Origin: Actinomycetota bacterium
GTDB taxonomy: Bacteria; Planctomycetota; Phycisphaerae; JAACET01
Reading direction: 5' to 3'
DNA length: 32,123 nucleotides
NCBI GenBank assembly: GCA_011682385.1
Contig: JAACET010000012.1
Span: 1 to 32,123 of the forward strand
Below are positions 18,547 to 26,458 of this stretch, one piece after another. A program made the position numbers and the translations under genes. Below the pieces are notes generated by a model. It ran no database searches. It was not told the DNA's origin and worked only from the letters and a program-made list of their open reading frames with translations. Within the stretch, counting starts at the first letter, position 1, and each line of letters begins with the position of its first letter.

Positions 18547-19776
18547 ATGGATGTGCTTAGTTTCGTTATCGTAGGCCATGTCGACCATGGCAAGTCGACA
18601 CTGATTGGCAGACTACTTTTCGACACCGATTCGCTCCCCCCGGATAAGATCGAGGAAATCCGAAAGGCCTCCACCGGCCAGGGCAGACGAACCGAATTCG
18701 CCTATCTGCTGGACCACCTCGAGGAAGAACGCCAGCAGGGCATCACCATCGACACCACTCAGGTCTTTTTCAAAACCCCTAAGAGACGCTACGTAATAAT
18801 CGACGCTCCCGGGCACGTGGAATTCGTCAGGAACATGATTACCGGCGCTTCCCAGGCAGAAGCGGCCGTGCTGATCGTCGACGCAGCCGAGGGGGTAAAG
18901 GAGCAAACCAGACGCCATTCATATATGCTCTCGCTGCTGGGGCTGAATCAGGTTGTTGTCGTCCTGAACAAAATGGACCTGGTAGATTTTTCCAGCGAGC
19001 GTTTCGATTCCGTCAAAGAGGATGTCCGGCAATGGCTCGAAGCTATAGGCATCCAGCCCATTCTGTATATTCCCATTTCCGCAATCGAAGGTTACAACAT
19101 CGCCCAAAGGTCTGAGAATATCCCCTGGTACAACGGCCCGGCCTTTCTGGAGAGTCTCGACAGTCTGCACAACAAACAGTCCGCCCGGGACAAACCTATG
19201 CTGCTGCCCATCCAGGACGTCTACAAGATCGCAGATAAGCGGATAAATGTCGGCCGCATCGAGGCCGGTACTATCCAACAAGGCATGGAGATAAAGATCA
19301 TCCCCAGCGGCCAGACAACAACCGTCAATTCCATAGAGAAATTCCTCCAGGACACCGACAAAGCCCTGGCCAGTGAATGCATCGGCATTACAACTGCCGA
19401 TTCCGTCTTCCTCGAACGAGGCAACATAATCTGTTCTCCAGGCAAAGAGCCAACCCTCACCGACAGGATTCCTGCCAGTGTCTTCTGGATGTCAAAACGC
19501 GATTTTACCAAAGGCCAGAAGCTGACCCTGCGATGTGCGACCCAGGAGACCCCCTGCAAAATAGAGACGATCGGCAAAAGGATTAACTCAGCCACGCTCG
19601 AAGTTATTGAAGAAAATGCCGAGGTCCTCAAGAACCTCGAGGTTGCGGAAGTTATTATCAATACCAAAAAGCCCATTGCCATCAGGAACTTCAACGATGT
19701 TCAGGAATTAGGCCGCTTCGTCCTTGTTCAAGATGAAAACACCTGTGCCGGCGGAATCATCACCGGGGTGAATTGA
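18547..19776 (+). CDS. cysN: Sulfate adenylyltransferase subunit 1, GTPase
   Basis: A 409-residue EF-Tu-like GTPase subunit of ATP sulfurylase; GTP hydrolysis drives APS formation by CysD. GTPase motifs are intact: GHVDHGKST at 10-18, DAPGH at 86-90, NKMD at 141-144, with the switch I block [10 protein letters not shown] (61-70). The beta-barrel domains follow and the protein ends at F-V-L-V-Q-D...GGIITGVN. There is no C-terminal CysC (APS kinase) domain, unlike the common bifunctional CysNC, and no cysC nearby. It starts directly after the cysD stop and ends 2 nt before the next gene. The pathway cannot be completed to PAPS from this locus alone. Confidence 0.95.
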   Translation: MDVLSFVIVGHVDHGKSTLIGRLLFDTDSLPPDKIEEIRKASTGQGRRTEFAYLLDHLEEERQQGITIDTTQVFFKTPKRRYVIIDAPGHVEFVRNMITGASQAEAAVLIVDAAEGVKEQTRRHSYMLSLLGLNQVVVVLNKMDLVDFSSERFDSVKEDVRQWLEAIGIQPILYIPISAIEGYNIAQRSENIPWYNGPAFLESLDSLHNKQSARDKPMLLPIQDVYKIADKRINVGRIEAGTIQQGMEIKIIPSGQTTTVNSIEKFLQDTDKALASECIGITTADSVFLERGNIICSPGKEPTLTDRIPASVFWMSKRDFTKGQKLTLRCATQETPCKIETIGKRINSATLEVIEENAEVLKNLEVAEVIINTKKPIAIRNFNDVQELGRFVLVQDENTCAGGIITGVN

Positions 19777-19778
19777 AA

Positions 19779-21056
19779 ATGTCTGCCAACCCAAGAACGA
19801 TAATCATCGGCCTCGACGGCGTACCTTTCGGTATGCTCAAGGCCTTTGCCGACGCTGGCGTTATGCCCTGCACCCGGGCAATCATTCGGGACGGATTCTT
19901 TACGCCGATGCAATCCTCGATCCCCGAGGTCTCCTCCGTCGCTTGGCCGTCGATCATCACCGGCCACAACCCGGGCCAGCACGGAATCTTCGGCTTTGTG
20001 GATATGATTCCTGACTCATACAAGTTCCGTTTCCCTAATTTCAAAGATCTAAAAGCCGAACCGTTCTGGAATCTCTGCTCGGGACAGGCTGTTATAGTCA
20101 ATGTTCCCTCTACGTACCCCGTTCGTCCGATGAACGGCGTGCACATCTCCGGCTTCGTCTCCATAGATTTCGAAAAAAGCGTCTATCCGCAGTCCCTGCT
20201 CCTCGAGCTGCGCAAGCTGGACTACCGTCTGGATGTCGACGCCCGGAAAGCGCACACTGCCATGGACGAGTTCCTACAGGACGTGGACAAATCTCTAACG
20301 GCACGAATCAAAGCCCACCAATTCCTTTGGGATAATTACGACTGGCAGGTCTTCATGCTCGTCTTTACCGGCACCGACAGGCTCATGCACTTCCTCTGGG
20401 ACGCCTATGAGGACCCAGCCCACAAGCACCACGACTTCTTCCTGGATCACTTCAAAAAAATCGACCAGGCAATCGCCGAAATCACCGCCAAGCTCACTGC
20501 CCCCGACTCACTGATAATTCTTTCCGACCACGGCTTTGAAAAACTCGAGAAAGAAGTCTACGTAAATCACCTCTTGGCCAGTGAGGGTTTTTTGGCCTTT
20601 GAACAGGGCGCAGAGCCAAAGCCCGTTAATATGGCTTCGGCCACCAAGGCCTTTGCGCTGGACCCAGCCCGGCTATACATAAATCAAAAGGGTAAGTTCC
20701 AAGCCGGCAGCGTTTCTGAAGCGGACAAAAGCGCTTGCCTGGCCGATCTGGAGCAGCTTTTCTCATCGCTGGAGATTGACGGCCGAAAGGTCATTAAACA
20801 TATCTACAGGAAGCAGGACATCTACGCAGGCCCGCACCTTAACTCCGCCCCGGACTTGGTCCTGCTCGCCGACACCGGCTTCAATCTCAAGGGCGCCATG
20901 ACCTCTAAGCAGCTCGCCGCCAAGGGGCCGTTCACTGGCAAGCACACCTACCCCGACGCCTTTTTGTTGGTCAATAACAAAGACCTCACCGCCGACCTGT
21001 CCGAGAATCCCTGCGTTACTGATGCCGGCAAACTCATCAAATCCTGTGTCAGTTGA
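19779..21056 (+). CDS. Alkaline phosphatase superfamily (type I phosphodiesterase-like) hydrolase
   Basis: A cytoplasmic-looking metal hydrolase of 425 residues from the ATG at 19779, chosen because GGGGTG lies 8 nt upstream; a TTG at 19773 overlapping cysN is the alternative. Metal ligands typical of the superfamily are visible: Asp13 (G-L-D-G), Asp200 and His204 (FTGTDRLMHF), Asp250-His251 (LSDHGF), and a late GKHTYPDAF His. The expected nucleophile position is Ser52 in the block VSSVAWPSIITGHNPGQHGI, by alignment to T-x-P-x-W..TG in relatives. No signal peptide is seen. Family members cleave phosphate diesters, phosphonates, nucleotides or sulfate esters, so the substrate is unknown. The tight operon with cysDN suggests a link to activated sulfate, for example nucleotide cleanup or a sulfated or phosphorylated surface polymer; this is inference. 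Confidence 0.85.
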   Translation: MSANPRTIIIGLDGVPFGMLKAFADAGVMPCTRAIIRDGFFTPMQSSIPEVSSVAWPSIITGHNPGQHGIFGFVDMIPDSYKFRFPNFKDLKAEPFWNLCSGQAVIVNVPSTYPVRPMNGVHISGFVSIDFEKSVYPQSLLLELRKLDYRLDVDARKAHTAMDEFLQDVDKSLTARIKAHQFLWDNYDWQVFMLVFTGTDRLMHFLWDAYEDPAHKHHDFFLDHFKKIDQAIAEITAKLTAPDSLIILSDHGFEKLEKEVYVNHLLASEGFLAFEQGAEPKPVNMASATKAFALDPARLYINQKGKFQAGSVSEADKSACLADLEQLFSSLEIDGRKVIKHIYRKQDIYAGPHLNSAPDLVLLADTGFNLKGAMTSKQLAAKGPFTGKHTYPDAFLLVNNKDLTADLSENPCVTDAGKLIKSCVS

Positions 21057-21095
21057 GATGACTTTGGGGACCCCAAGCGCACAGAGCTTGCACGC

Positions 21096-21400
21096 TTACA
21101 TATAATCGGAGCCAGTCACCAACCCGCCGTTAGGATATTCATATACTTCGATAGCCTCAATTTCACTACGTCGCGGATCCTTAGCCGATGTCAGTTTGAA
21201 CCAGTACTGCCACGGGCTGGACACAACGAAGACCTCGTCGCCCCACATCGGAAAGCCCATAGCGAATCGGCCAATCCGTCAGGCCAGCTCTGCAACGACC
21301 ACTGCCAGTCCTGGGGCATCGAACGTCAGTATCTCTTTATATCGGGGTTTTGCCAACGACTTCCGTTCTGGTCTAGGCCCTTCCGGGAGGCTAGAAAAGC
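21096..21400 (-). pseudogene. Decayed minus-strand reading frame with one in-frame stop
   Basis: On the minus strand a protein-like frame runs from about 21400 down to a TAA at 21096-21098, with a TGA at 21279-21281. The piece after the stop can start at ATG 21258-21260 and gives 54 residues (MGFPMWGDEVFVVSSPWQYW at its start) of natural-looking, aromatic and acidic composition. The part before the stop reads ...KEILTFDAPGLAVVVAEL. I do not recognise the family. It could be a dead gene or a short expressed ORF. The rest of the 21057-21437 gap shows nothing else I can support. Confidence 0.3.
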
Positions 21401-21437
21401 AGGAAGATTCTTGACAATTCGGCCTAAGGACAACAGA

Positions 21438-21626
21438 GTGTTGATGTTATTATGGATTCTCGGCAGTTATGTTTTGGATCTTGGTGGCCTGAGGAATCAA
21501 GGTGAAGCTCAGAAAATTCAGGCTACAGAACTCGGACGACTATTAGTTGAGCTTGTTTTGAAGGTCGAGGAATTGGAGCCAGTATGTCTTTCGAGAGTAA
21601 GCTGCATCATTATCCCAACATTCTGA
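21438..21626 (+). CDS. Small unrecognised ORF overlapping the sulfatase start
   Basis: A possible 62-residue protein starting at GTG 21438, with AAGGA ending 7 nt upstream; an ATG at 21444 is also in frame. The N-terminus is hydrophobic (MLLWILGSYVLDL), followed by an amphipathic, leucine-rich helix (ELGRLLVELVLKVEELEPV). It overlaps the sulfatase-fold gene by 43 nt, so it may act as a translationally coupled leader. I do not recognise it and it may be spurious. Confidence 0.3.
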   Translation: MLMLLWILGSYVLDLGGLRNQGEAQKIQATELGRLLVELVLKVEELEPVCLSRVSCIIIPTF

Positions 21627-22846
21627 TCGTCGTAGTGGACTGCCTTCGCGCGGATTATTGTCCTGTTCAGAGCGATTCAAGGCTGAGGGCGTGGCCAAAA
21701 TTGGTCTCCCGAGGCACCACTTTCACCCAAATGATAAGCTCAGCCTCGACTACACCAGTATGCTTCGGTAGCTTGCTGACCGGGCAGTATTCATTTGTCC
21801 ATGGGATTCAGACCATGCTCAGCGGTAAGCGGCTGAACGAAGACGTTCAGACACTACCTGCAACTCTGAAGCAGTTGGGATATTCAACCTACGCATACGT
21901 GACTGGGCCGTTGGATCCGTGCTTCGGTTTGGCTAAAGGCTTTGATGTCTACGAACACCGCGTACGGGCCAAGACAATTTACACGGAATGGGGGCAATCA
22001 TTTATCAATACTTTTCGTGAGAGGCATTCCCAGGAACCGACATTTGTACTACTCCACTGTTTTGAGTTGCATACCCCTCGGGTTCTCAACGGTCTTCGAG
22101 CCCCGAAGAACAGCGAACTGGAATACGACTTGGCTTGGCGGCAGCTTGACGCGAGGATTGAGGAGCTACTTGAGCAGATAGAGGAAAACACCATTGTCAT
22201 CTTAACTGCGGACCATGGCGAGAGGATTAGGCGCCGGTCGGATCGCTTCTGGTGGGGGCACCTTTACCGAAAACTGCGTGAAAGCCTTGGTCGTCCATGT
22301 CGCCCTGATGATTTTAGAAGGCACAGTTTCCACGTCTTTGAAGAGCTAATTCATATCCCTTGTGCCATCGCTGGCCCCGGCATACCCGAAGGCACGGTAA
22401 TCAGGGACCAAGTTCGGCAAATTGATCTCATGCCCACGATATTGGATTTACTCGATCGCCAACCACTTCCGCCTACACATGGGCAGACATTGGCACCTGT
22501 CTTACACGGCAAACAATTGCCGGTTGAGCCTGCCTACATCCAATCCGGCCGCTCTGACTCTCTAAGGGATTGGCACGGCTTGCGAACCGAGAAATGGAAG
22601 TACGCCGAACGTCCGCGAGATAAGCGAGACCTCGATTGTTGTCCTATGCTGTTTGACCTTATTGCTGATCCCCATGAGCGGCACAACGTCGTTCGCAAGT
22701 ATCCGGAAGTGGCCCTGCGGTTGCGGCACCAGCTGGATGAACTCTTGCACAACTCGCAACAGGCTTCCAAGCATCCGGGCCAAGAAATGTCGCCTGAGGA
22801 ACAAGAAAGACTAACGGAACAATTGCGGTCTTTGGGATACCTCTAG
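21584..22846 (+). CDS. Sulfatase-fold (alkaline phosphatase superfamily) hydrolase without the CxPxR motif
   Basis: A 420-residue sulfatase-like enzyme with no signal peptide, so probably cytoplasmic. GGAG lies 5 nt before the ATG. Metal-binding blocks are clear: PNILIVVVDCLRAD (Asp19, Asp24), ILTADHGE (Asp210, His211), and the sulfatase end pattern D-L-x-x-D-P-x-E-x-x-N seen here as FDLIADPHERHNVV, closing with LTEQLRSLGYL. At the nucleophile block, SSASTTPVCFGSLLTG replaces the formylglycine consensus C/S-x-P-x-R; Thr56 or Thr57 occupies the nucleophile region. That is known for superfamily members acting as phosphodiesterases or phosphotransferases rather than formylglycine sulfatases. So sulfatase activity should not be assumed. 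It lies about 530 nt after the cysDN operon and probably has a separate function or a loose link to it. Confidence 0.85.
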   Translation: MSFESKLHHYPNILIVVVDCLRADYCPVQSDSRLRAWPKLVSRGTTFTQMISSASTTPVCFGSLLTGQYSFVHGIQTMLSGKRLNEDVQTLPATLKQLGYSTYAYVTGPLDPCFGLAKGFDVYEHRVRAKTIYTEWGQSFINTFRERHSQEPTFVLLHCFELHTPRVLNGLRAPKNSELEYDLAWRQLDARIEELLEQIEENTIVILTADHGERIRRRSDRFWWGHLYRKLRESLGRPCRPDDFRRHSFHVFEELIHIPCAIAGPGIPEGTVIRDQVRQIDLMPTILDLLDRQPLPPTHGQTLAPVLHGKQLPVEPAYIQSGRSDSLRDWHGLRTEKWKYAERPRDKRDLDCCPMLFDLIADPHERHNVVRKYPEVALRLRHQLDELLHNSQQASKHPGQEMSPEEQERLTEQLRSLGYL

Positions 22847-22971
22847 AACTCATTTGATAGCCGTGGGCAGTGCGAACTGGCGGGCTGCGCTGATTGGTGC
22901 TGCGAGCCAAGGGCATTGCCTGTGAAGTTGCCATTTTGCCGGCGAGTCTCTGGGCCTGTGATGGTCCAGGT

Positions 22972-23240
22972 GTGCCGTGCAAAGGTTCGTTGTTCCAGCA
23001 GGTGAAAGTCCTGCCCCGGTAGCGGTCGTCCCGGCCGGGTAGCTATCCCAGCAGTCATGGCGGCAACAAAGTGGCTGAAGCCTGGGAGACAGAAGACGGC
23101 GTCAGGCCGTCTGCAAGTTGGCAGAGCCCGGCAGCGTTCGCGGCGACGTGTGTTTCTTCGAATTCAGCTACGCTTCCCACAAACTCTCGGATGGAACGAC
23201 ATTTTTACACGGTGATGTTACGCATTGGCCCACCCCTAGT
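22972..23240 (+). ncRNA. Group II intron-like RNA remnant (5' part, no reverse transcriptase)
   Basis: A highly structured stretch after the sulfatase-fold gene. It contains CAGGTGAAAGTCCTG (around 22998-23014), a block common near the 5' end of bacterial group II introns. TCCCAG (23046-23051) pairs with CTGGGA (23082-23087) around an inner CAGTCA/TGGCTG stem, and there is a perfect 6-bp hairpin GACGGC/GCCGTC (23095-23100 with 23106-23111). No maturase or domain V is visible before the convergent gene at 23323. I infer a truncated, dead intron. Right and left limits are approximate. The rest of 22847-23322 shows only a weak GAGCTG/CAGCTC inverted repeat (23271-23314). Confidence 0.45.
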
Positions 23241-23322
23241 CGTGTCCCGCGTCACATGGGTCTGATCCCCGAGCTGGTGATGCTGTCGCTTTTGGCAGTA
23301 GTCGCCTACAGCTCGATTTGGC

Positions 23323-24054
23323 TCATCTTTCAGCCGCTTGGCAGCCATCTAGAACATCCTCGGCGATCACTACCCAGTTTGAATCCATCTTGTTAACGTG
23401 CGGGTTGAAGAACGTCACCTCGTGATTCTCCGTCGACCGGAACACTGCCCCAAGCAGGTCGAGAAACTCCCCCGCCGGTTTCCAAGCCGACCACAGCGCG
23501 AAGACGCCGCCGGGCCGAAGGCAGCCGGCCAGGCCTCGCAGGCCCGTGGTGCTGTAGAAATCGCCATGTCGGGTCTGGAGCCAGGAATTCGGCGAGTGGT
23601 CGATGTCCAGCAGAATTGCATCATACTGCTGCTCAGGGGCGGCTTGACCAACGTGCTCGAAGAAGTCACCCGCGACCAGGAAACAACGCCGGTCGTCCAT
23701 CAACGTCTCAGCCATAGGAACCAGCCGGTCGCGATGCCAGGCGATCACCGGTGTAAGCAGTTCGATGACCACCAGCCGTTGAACATTTGGATGCTCCAAC
23801 GCCTCAGCCGCCGTGTAGCCCAGCCCCAACCCGCCGACAAGCACATTGAGCGGCCGATCGTCTCGGCCCTCCAGTGCCAGCCGCGCCAAGGCCCGCTCGC
23901 TGGCGTTGACTGTGCTGGACATCAGCATCTCGCCATCAATCGTGACTTCGTATACCAGCTCGCCAGGCAGCGCCGGACAGCTGCGCCGCCGAAGCACGAG
24001 TTCGCCGAGGGATGTCTTCTGATAGTCCAGTTCCTCAAAAAGCAGTGCCATCAT
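23323..24054 (-). CDS. Spermidine synthase-like SAM-fold methyltransferase
   Basis: A 243-residue Rossmann-fold protein of the spermidine/spermine synthase superfamily. The nucleotide-binding motif GGLGLG is at 74-79, with acidic Glu98 in VVIELL as the ribose ligand and DAILLDIDHSPN (145-156) as the catalytic-type block. The N-terminal beta part (GELVYEVTIDGEMLMSS) is in the place of the polyamine-synthase tetramer domain. It is shorter than classic SpeE (about 280) and the usual spermidine-synthase active-site pattern is only partly kept, so the reaction is uncertain: an aminopropyl transferase or a methyltransferase. Starts at 24054 and 24051 are adjacent; AAAGGA just upstream (minus strand) fits the second better. 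It is 51 nt downstream of uup on the same strand and likely co-transcribed. Confidence 0.75.
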   Translation of the reverse strand: MMALLFEELDYQKTSLGELVLRRRSCPALPGELVYEVTIDGEMLMSSTVNASERALARLALEGRDDRPLNVLVGGLGLGYTAAEALEHPNVQRLVVIELLTPVIAWHRDRLVPMAETLMDDRRCFLVAGDFFEHVGQAAPEQQYDAILLDIDHSPNSWLQTRHGDFYSTTGLRGLAGCLRPGGVFALWSAWKPAGEFLDLLGAVFRSTENHEVTFFNPHVNKMDSNWVVIAEDVLDGCQAAER

Positions 24055-24105
24055 GTCCTTTCCGTCTCGTCGACCTTGCCCTCTGCGGGACCGACCCCTC
24101 TATTG

Positions 24106-26040
24106 TCAATTATCCGGAGTTGTTTTATTTGATTGAGCATCATTGCGTGCTTCGAGTTCTTCCCACCGGGCAAACGCCTTGGCCAACTTTTGTTGCACCT
24201 GCTTCAGTTCGCTGTTGAGTCGACTGATTTCTGCCGCGGACTTCTTATAGAAGCTCGCGTCCGACATCACCCCATACAGTTCGCCCTGCTTGTCCTCGAG
24301 CCTCTCGATCTGGGCGGGCAACACTTCCAACTCGCGCTGCTCCTTGAACGATAGCTTCTTCCTAGCCGGGGCGGCAACCTCCTTGGCGGCGACATCTTTT
24401 TTTCTTACTACAGTCTTTTTGTTCTCCTGCGGTTTGGCCTTGCGGGACTGATCTTGTCGCACCCAATCGTCGTATCCGCCTACATACTCCCCGATCTTCC
24501 CGTGGCCTTCGAGAACCAGCACGCTAGTGACGACGTTGTTCAGAAACGTCCGGTCGTGGCTGACCATTAGCACCGTGCCGGGATACTCCACCAGCAGATC
24601 TTCCAGCAGCTCCAGGGTCTCGGCATCCAGATCGTTGGTCGGCTCGTCAAGCACCAGCAGGTTGGAGGGTTTGGTCATCAGCTTTGCCAACAGCAGACGG
24701 TTTCGTTCGCCGCCGGACAACTCGCAGATCGGGCCTCGAGCCCGTTGCGGTGAAAACAGGAAGTCTTGCAGGTAGCCCAGCACGTGGCGGCTGTGGCCGT
24801 TCACAGTGATCATCTGGTTATCGCCGGCAACGTTCTGCTGGACCGTGAGCGTCTCATCGAGCTGGGCATGAAGCTGGTCGAAGTAGGCGATCTCCAGACG
24901 TGTGCCCTGCCGGAGTTCGCCCTGCTGCGGCGTCAACTCGCCAAGCAATACCTTCAGCAACGTGCTCTTGCCCGAGCCGTTAGGGCCTATGATGCCAATC
25001 TTGTCGCCTCGCATGATTCGCGTGGTGAAGCGATCGATGATCACATTCTGGCCGTAGGCGAAGCAGGCATCCTTGATTTGGGCCACCAGCCTGCCCGAAG
25101 GCGTGGCGCCTTGCAGTTGCAGCTTGGCCGTGCCCACAACGTCTGTGCGGGCTCGCCGTTGCTCTCGCATCTTCTCCAACGCTCGTCGTCGACCCTCGTT
25201 CCGAGCCCGCCGTCCCTGGACCCCTTTCCTGGCCCACACCTCTTCCTGTTGCAGTTTCTTGTCAAACACGTGCGTTTCGTGGGCCTGGGCCTCCAGTGAG
25301 GCGTACTTGCGGTTTACGAAGGTGTTGTAGTCGCACAGCCAATTGTTCAGATGTCCGCGGTCGATCTCCAGAATGCGGGTGCTAAGCCGCTGAAGGAAGG
25401 CACGGTCGTGTGTCACAAACAACAATGTTCCCGGGTAGTCCAGCAAGAACTCTTCCAGCCAGAGGATGGCCTTCAGGTCGAGGTGGTTGGTTGGTTCGTC
25501 CAGAAGCAGCAGGTCCGGCCTGCTGACCATCGCCCGCGCCAGCAGAACGCGCCGCTTCATGCCGGCCGAGAGTTCCTCGAACAGGGCGTCTGCCGACAGA
25601 CTCATCCTGGACAGCACCGTTACGATCTCCTGGTGCATTGACCAGGCGGAGTTGGCCTCCAACACGTGCTGCAGGGCGTACAACTCATCGAGGTGCCTTG
25701 GGTCGGGATCCAACTCGTCCCGGCGACTGACCTGATGATACTGGGCCAGTGCTGTACCCATCTCCCCCAGGCCCGCCGCCACCAGGTCATAGATGCTGCT
25801 GTACAGTTCCTGTGGGACGTCCTGGGTCAGGCAGGTCTCGCGTAGGCCGACCATGCGGATCACCTCGCCGCGATCAGGAGCAATCAGCCCGGTGAGCAAT
25901 TTCAGTAGCGTGCTCTTGCCCGAACCGTTACGGCCCACCAGCGCAATTCGTTCGCCCGGCTCGATCTGCAAGTCGATGTCTTCCAGCACCGGCTCGCCGT
26001 CATAGCTGAAACTCACACTACGAAGACCTACTAAAGCCAT
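24106..26040 (-). CDS. uup: ABC-F ATPase, Uup-type
   Basis: A 644-residue soluble protein with two ABC ATPase cassettes and no membrane segment. Walker A sites are GRNGSGKST (36-44) and GPNGSGKST (352-360). Signatures are LSAGMKR (157-163, non-consensus) and LSGGERN (441-447). Walker B with DEPTNHLD is at 181-188 and DEPTNDLD at 465-472. The linker has the Uup hallmark G-V-Q-G-R-R-A-R-N-E-G-R (273-284). The C-terminal ~75 residues (KLSFKEQRELEVLPAQIERL onward) form the Uup coiled coil. ABC-F proteins act on ribosomes, and Uup is tied to ribosome rescue and transposon precise excision in E. coli. The start ATG has only a weak RBS and directly follows a transposase remnant, so its native promoter may be lost or replaced. 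Confidence 0.93.
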   Translation of the reverse strand: MALVGLRSVSFSYDGEPVLEDIDLQIEPGERIALVGRNGSGKSTLLKLLTGLIAPDRGEVIRMVGLRETCLTQDVPQELYSSIYDLVAAGLGEMGTALAQYHQVSRRDELDPDPRHLDELYALQHVLEANSAWSMHQEIVTVLSRMSLSADALFEELSAGMKRRVLLARAMVSRPDLLLLDEPTNHLDLKAILWLEEFLLDYPGTLLFVTHDRAFLQRLSTRILEIDRGHLNNWLCDYNTFVNRKYASLEAQAHETHVFDKKLQQEEVWARKGVQGRRARNEGRRRALEKMREQRRARTDVVGTAKLQLQGATPSGRLVAQIKDACFAYGQNVIIDRFTTRIMRGDKIGIIGPNGSGKSTLLKVLLGELTPQQGELRQGTRLEIAYFDQLHAQLDETLTVQQNVAGDNQMITVNGHSRHVLGYLQDFLFSPQRARGPICELSGGERNRLLLAKLMTKPSNLLVLDEPTNDLDAETLELLEDLLVEYPGTVLMVSHDRTFLNNVVTSVLVLEGHGKIGEYVGGYDDWVRQDQSRKAKPQENKKTVVRKKDVAAKEVAAPARKKLSFKEQRELEVLPAQIERLEDKQGELYGVMSDASFYKKSAAEISRLNSELKQVQQKLAKAFARWEELEARNDAQSNKTTPDN

Positions 26041-26043
26041 GTT

Positions 26044-26265
26044 TCACATGCACCGTTCGACAGTTACGTACCAGTATTCGCCGAGTGACCTGCCTTTAGT
26101 TGCCAGGCGGCGTTTTTGCTTGATACTCAGAAGGATGCGTTTTCGGCCAAGCTTCTCCCGCAGGATTTTGTTTTCCTCGCGGAGATAAGCTATAACTTTC
26201 TGTTGTTGCCGACTCATCCATCCGGCAACGGCCACGGTAAATAGTGTCCATGGTTTCCAAATCAT
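26044..26265 (-). pseudogene. N-terminal remnant of an integrase-type transposase
   Basis: A 73-codon frame. Its first ~50 residues (M-I-W-K-P-W-T-L-F-T-V-A-V-A-G-W then R-Q-Q-Q-K-V-I-A-Y-L-R-E-E-N, L-R-E-K-L-G) match the start of a common integrase-core transposase group seen in many environmental genomes, usually about 300-350 residues. After R-R-L-A-T-K-G-R-S-L-G the sequence turns to unrelated residues and stops, so the catalytic DDE core is missing. It ends 3 nt before the uup start codon. A fragment, not a working gene. Confidence 0.6.
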
Positions 26266-26361
26266 GGTGGCATTGTAGCGGGAAAGAACGGTATGTAAAT
26301 AGAATCTCTATGCCCTCCTTATTCTCGTTCGCCAAGGCAAATAACAGTTCAAAATTGAGAT

Positions 26362-26391
26362 TTGCTTAAGATCCGTAAATCCTTGTATAAT
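26362..26391 (+). promoter_or_regulatory. Sigma70-like promoter of the DEAD-box helicase gene
   Basis: TTGCTT (26362-26367) and TATAAT (26386-26391) with an 18-nt spacer. A transcript start near 26398 leaves a leader of about 60 nt before the helicase ATG at 26459. Confidence 0.5.
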
Positions 26392-26458
26392 AAGCTGGGC
26401 AGAATTTTCGGTAGGGACACCGGTGCTTAGGAAGTGATAAGAGAGTTAAAGTTGCCTC

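Noticed and set aside
21064-21076. TTGGGGACCCCAA palindrome as a terminator after the phosphodiesterase-like gene
   Set aside because: No T-run follows and the loop would be a single base; a terminator cannot be supported.
21411-21440. Promoter with perfect TTGACA at 21411
   Set aside because: No -10-like hexamer occurs 16-18 nt downstream.
23398-24132. Plus-strand 244-codon open frame
   Set aside because: It lies antisense to the spermidine-synthase-like gene, which has clear SAM motifs; the plus translation is unnatural and Arg/Pro/Gln-rich.
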